The notes under the pieces: model-generated
The model's input: only the letters and a program-made list of their open reading frames with translations
Databases searched by the model: none
Told to the model about the DNA's origin: nothing
IMG/VR virus record: IMGVR_UViG_3300048839_000087
Span: 1 to 27,449 of that record
Length of the DNA: 27,449 bases
Source: a virus
Direction: 5' to 3' (one strand)
Program-made: the position numbers and the translations under genes
In this document: positions 27,258-27,449 of the stretch, in pieces
How positions within the stretch are numbered: position 1 is the stretch's first letter
Layout: each line of letters starts with the position of its first letter

Positions 27258-27449
27258 CCGAACGCACCAGCTACCTCACCGCCGCCGAAGTGCGTGCCGC
27301 GCAAGTGCTGCACCAGCGAGCGCCGTATGCACTCACGAATGTGTCGTGCAGCTTTTTCAACGTCGCTCGCCACTACGGCGCGCTGACGTTCCAAGGCTGC
27401 AGCTATACCTACATGCCCGGCCACGACGAGTGCGTGCGCGATGACGTGC
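27254..27449 (+). CDS. Unknown phage protein (partial, 5' part only)
   Basis: The ATG at 27254 overlaps the previous stop (ATGA). The 65 visible residues begin MTERTSYLTAAEVRAAQVLHQRAPYAL and contain CSFFNVARHYGALTFQG. It runs off the right edge. Too little is seen to assign a family; a DNA-recombination partner is possible by position. Confidence 0.65.
   Translation, partial: MTERTSYLTAAEVRAAQVLHQRAPYALTNVSCSFFNVARHYGALTFQGCSYTYMPGHDECVRDDV

Noticed and set aside
1-27449. CRISPR arrays, tRNAs, rRNA, transposases, integron integrase, reverse transcriptase (DGR) and phage integrase
   Set aside because: Searched by eye on both strands; no direct-repeat arrays, cloverleafs, DDE or tyrosine-recombinase motifs, or reverse-transcriptase YxDD box found. 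Absence by eye is not proof.

Overview
The window is a stretch of a double-stranded DNA bacteriophage or prophage, GC-rich, most probably from a betaproteobacterial (Burkholderiales-like) host; the host is inferred from codon use and protein style and was not tested by a search. A complete head-packaging set is present: small and large terminase, portal, scaffold and an SU10-type (DUF5309) major capsid protein. No tape-measure or tail-tube gene is seen, which fits a short-tailed (podovirus-like) particle. The remaining tail genes, lysis genes and any integrase would lie outside the window.

Layout. Everything from 1 to 24228 is read leftward (minus strand); everything from 24390 to the right end is read rightward. 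The two arms diverge from a short promoter region at 24229-24389. Read leftward from that region there is: (i) an early block with a GIY-YIG nuclease, a Mom-like adenine-modification protein, a replication-type protein, small winged-helix proteins and a nuclease-like protein (24228-18547); (ii) small and large terminase and portal (18550-14387); (iii) an unusually placed block of about ten particle-surface or tail-spike genes (14412-7417); (iv) scaffold and capsid (7098-5207), ended by a hairpin with a U-run; (v) a conserved small phage gene followed by a tightly overlapped cluster of glycosyltransferases, a class I methyltransferase and a radical SAM/SPASM protein (4845-1) that runs off the left edge.

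The rightward arm carries five small early genes, then a 410-bp non-coding interval with a good sigma70-type promoter and a compact three-way-junction RNA resembling the C4 / P4-CI immunity RNAs. After it come a small gene, an ERF-family single-strand annealing protein, a Gp157-like protein and a partial gene at the right edge.

Most striking: inside the leftward early operon are two canonical integron attC-like sites (19783-19839 and 20301-20400). They share identical arms and the same extrahelical base, they bracket a 561-bp cassette-sized segment holding two small phage-type genes, and a possible third half-site lies at 20725. Genes start and stop inside these sites. No integron integrase is visible. 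With the modification genes (Mom, the glycan cluster) and the putative C4-like RNA, the window looks like a mosaic temperate phage with host-interaction and cassette-exchange features worth testing.
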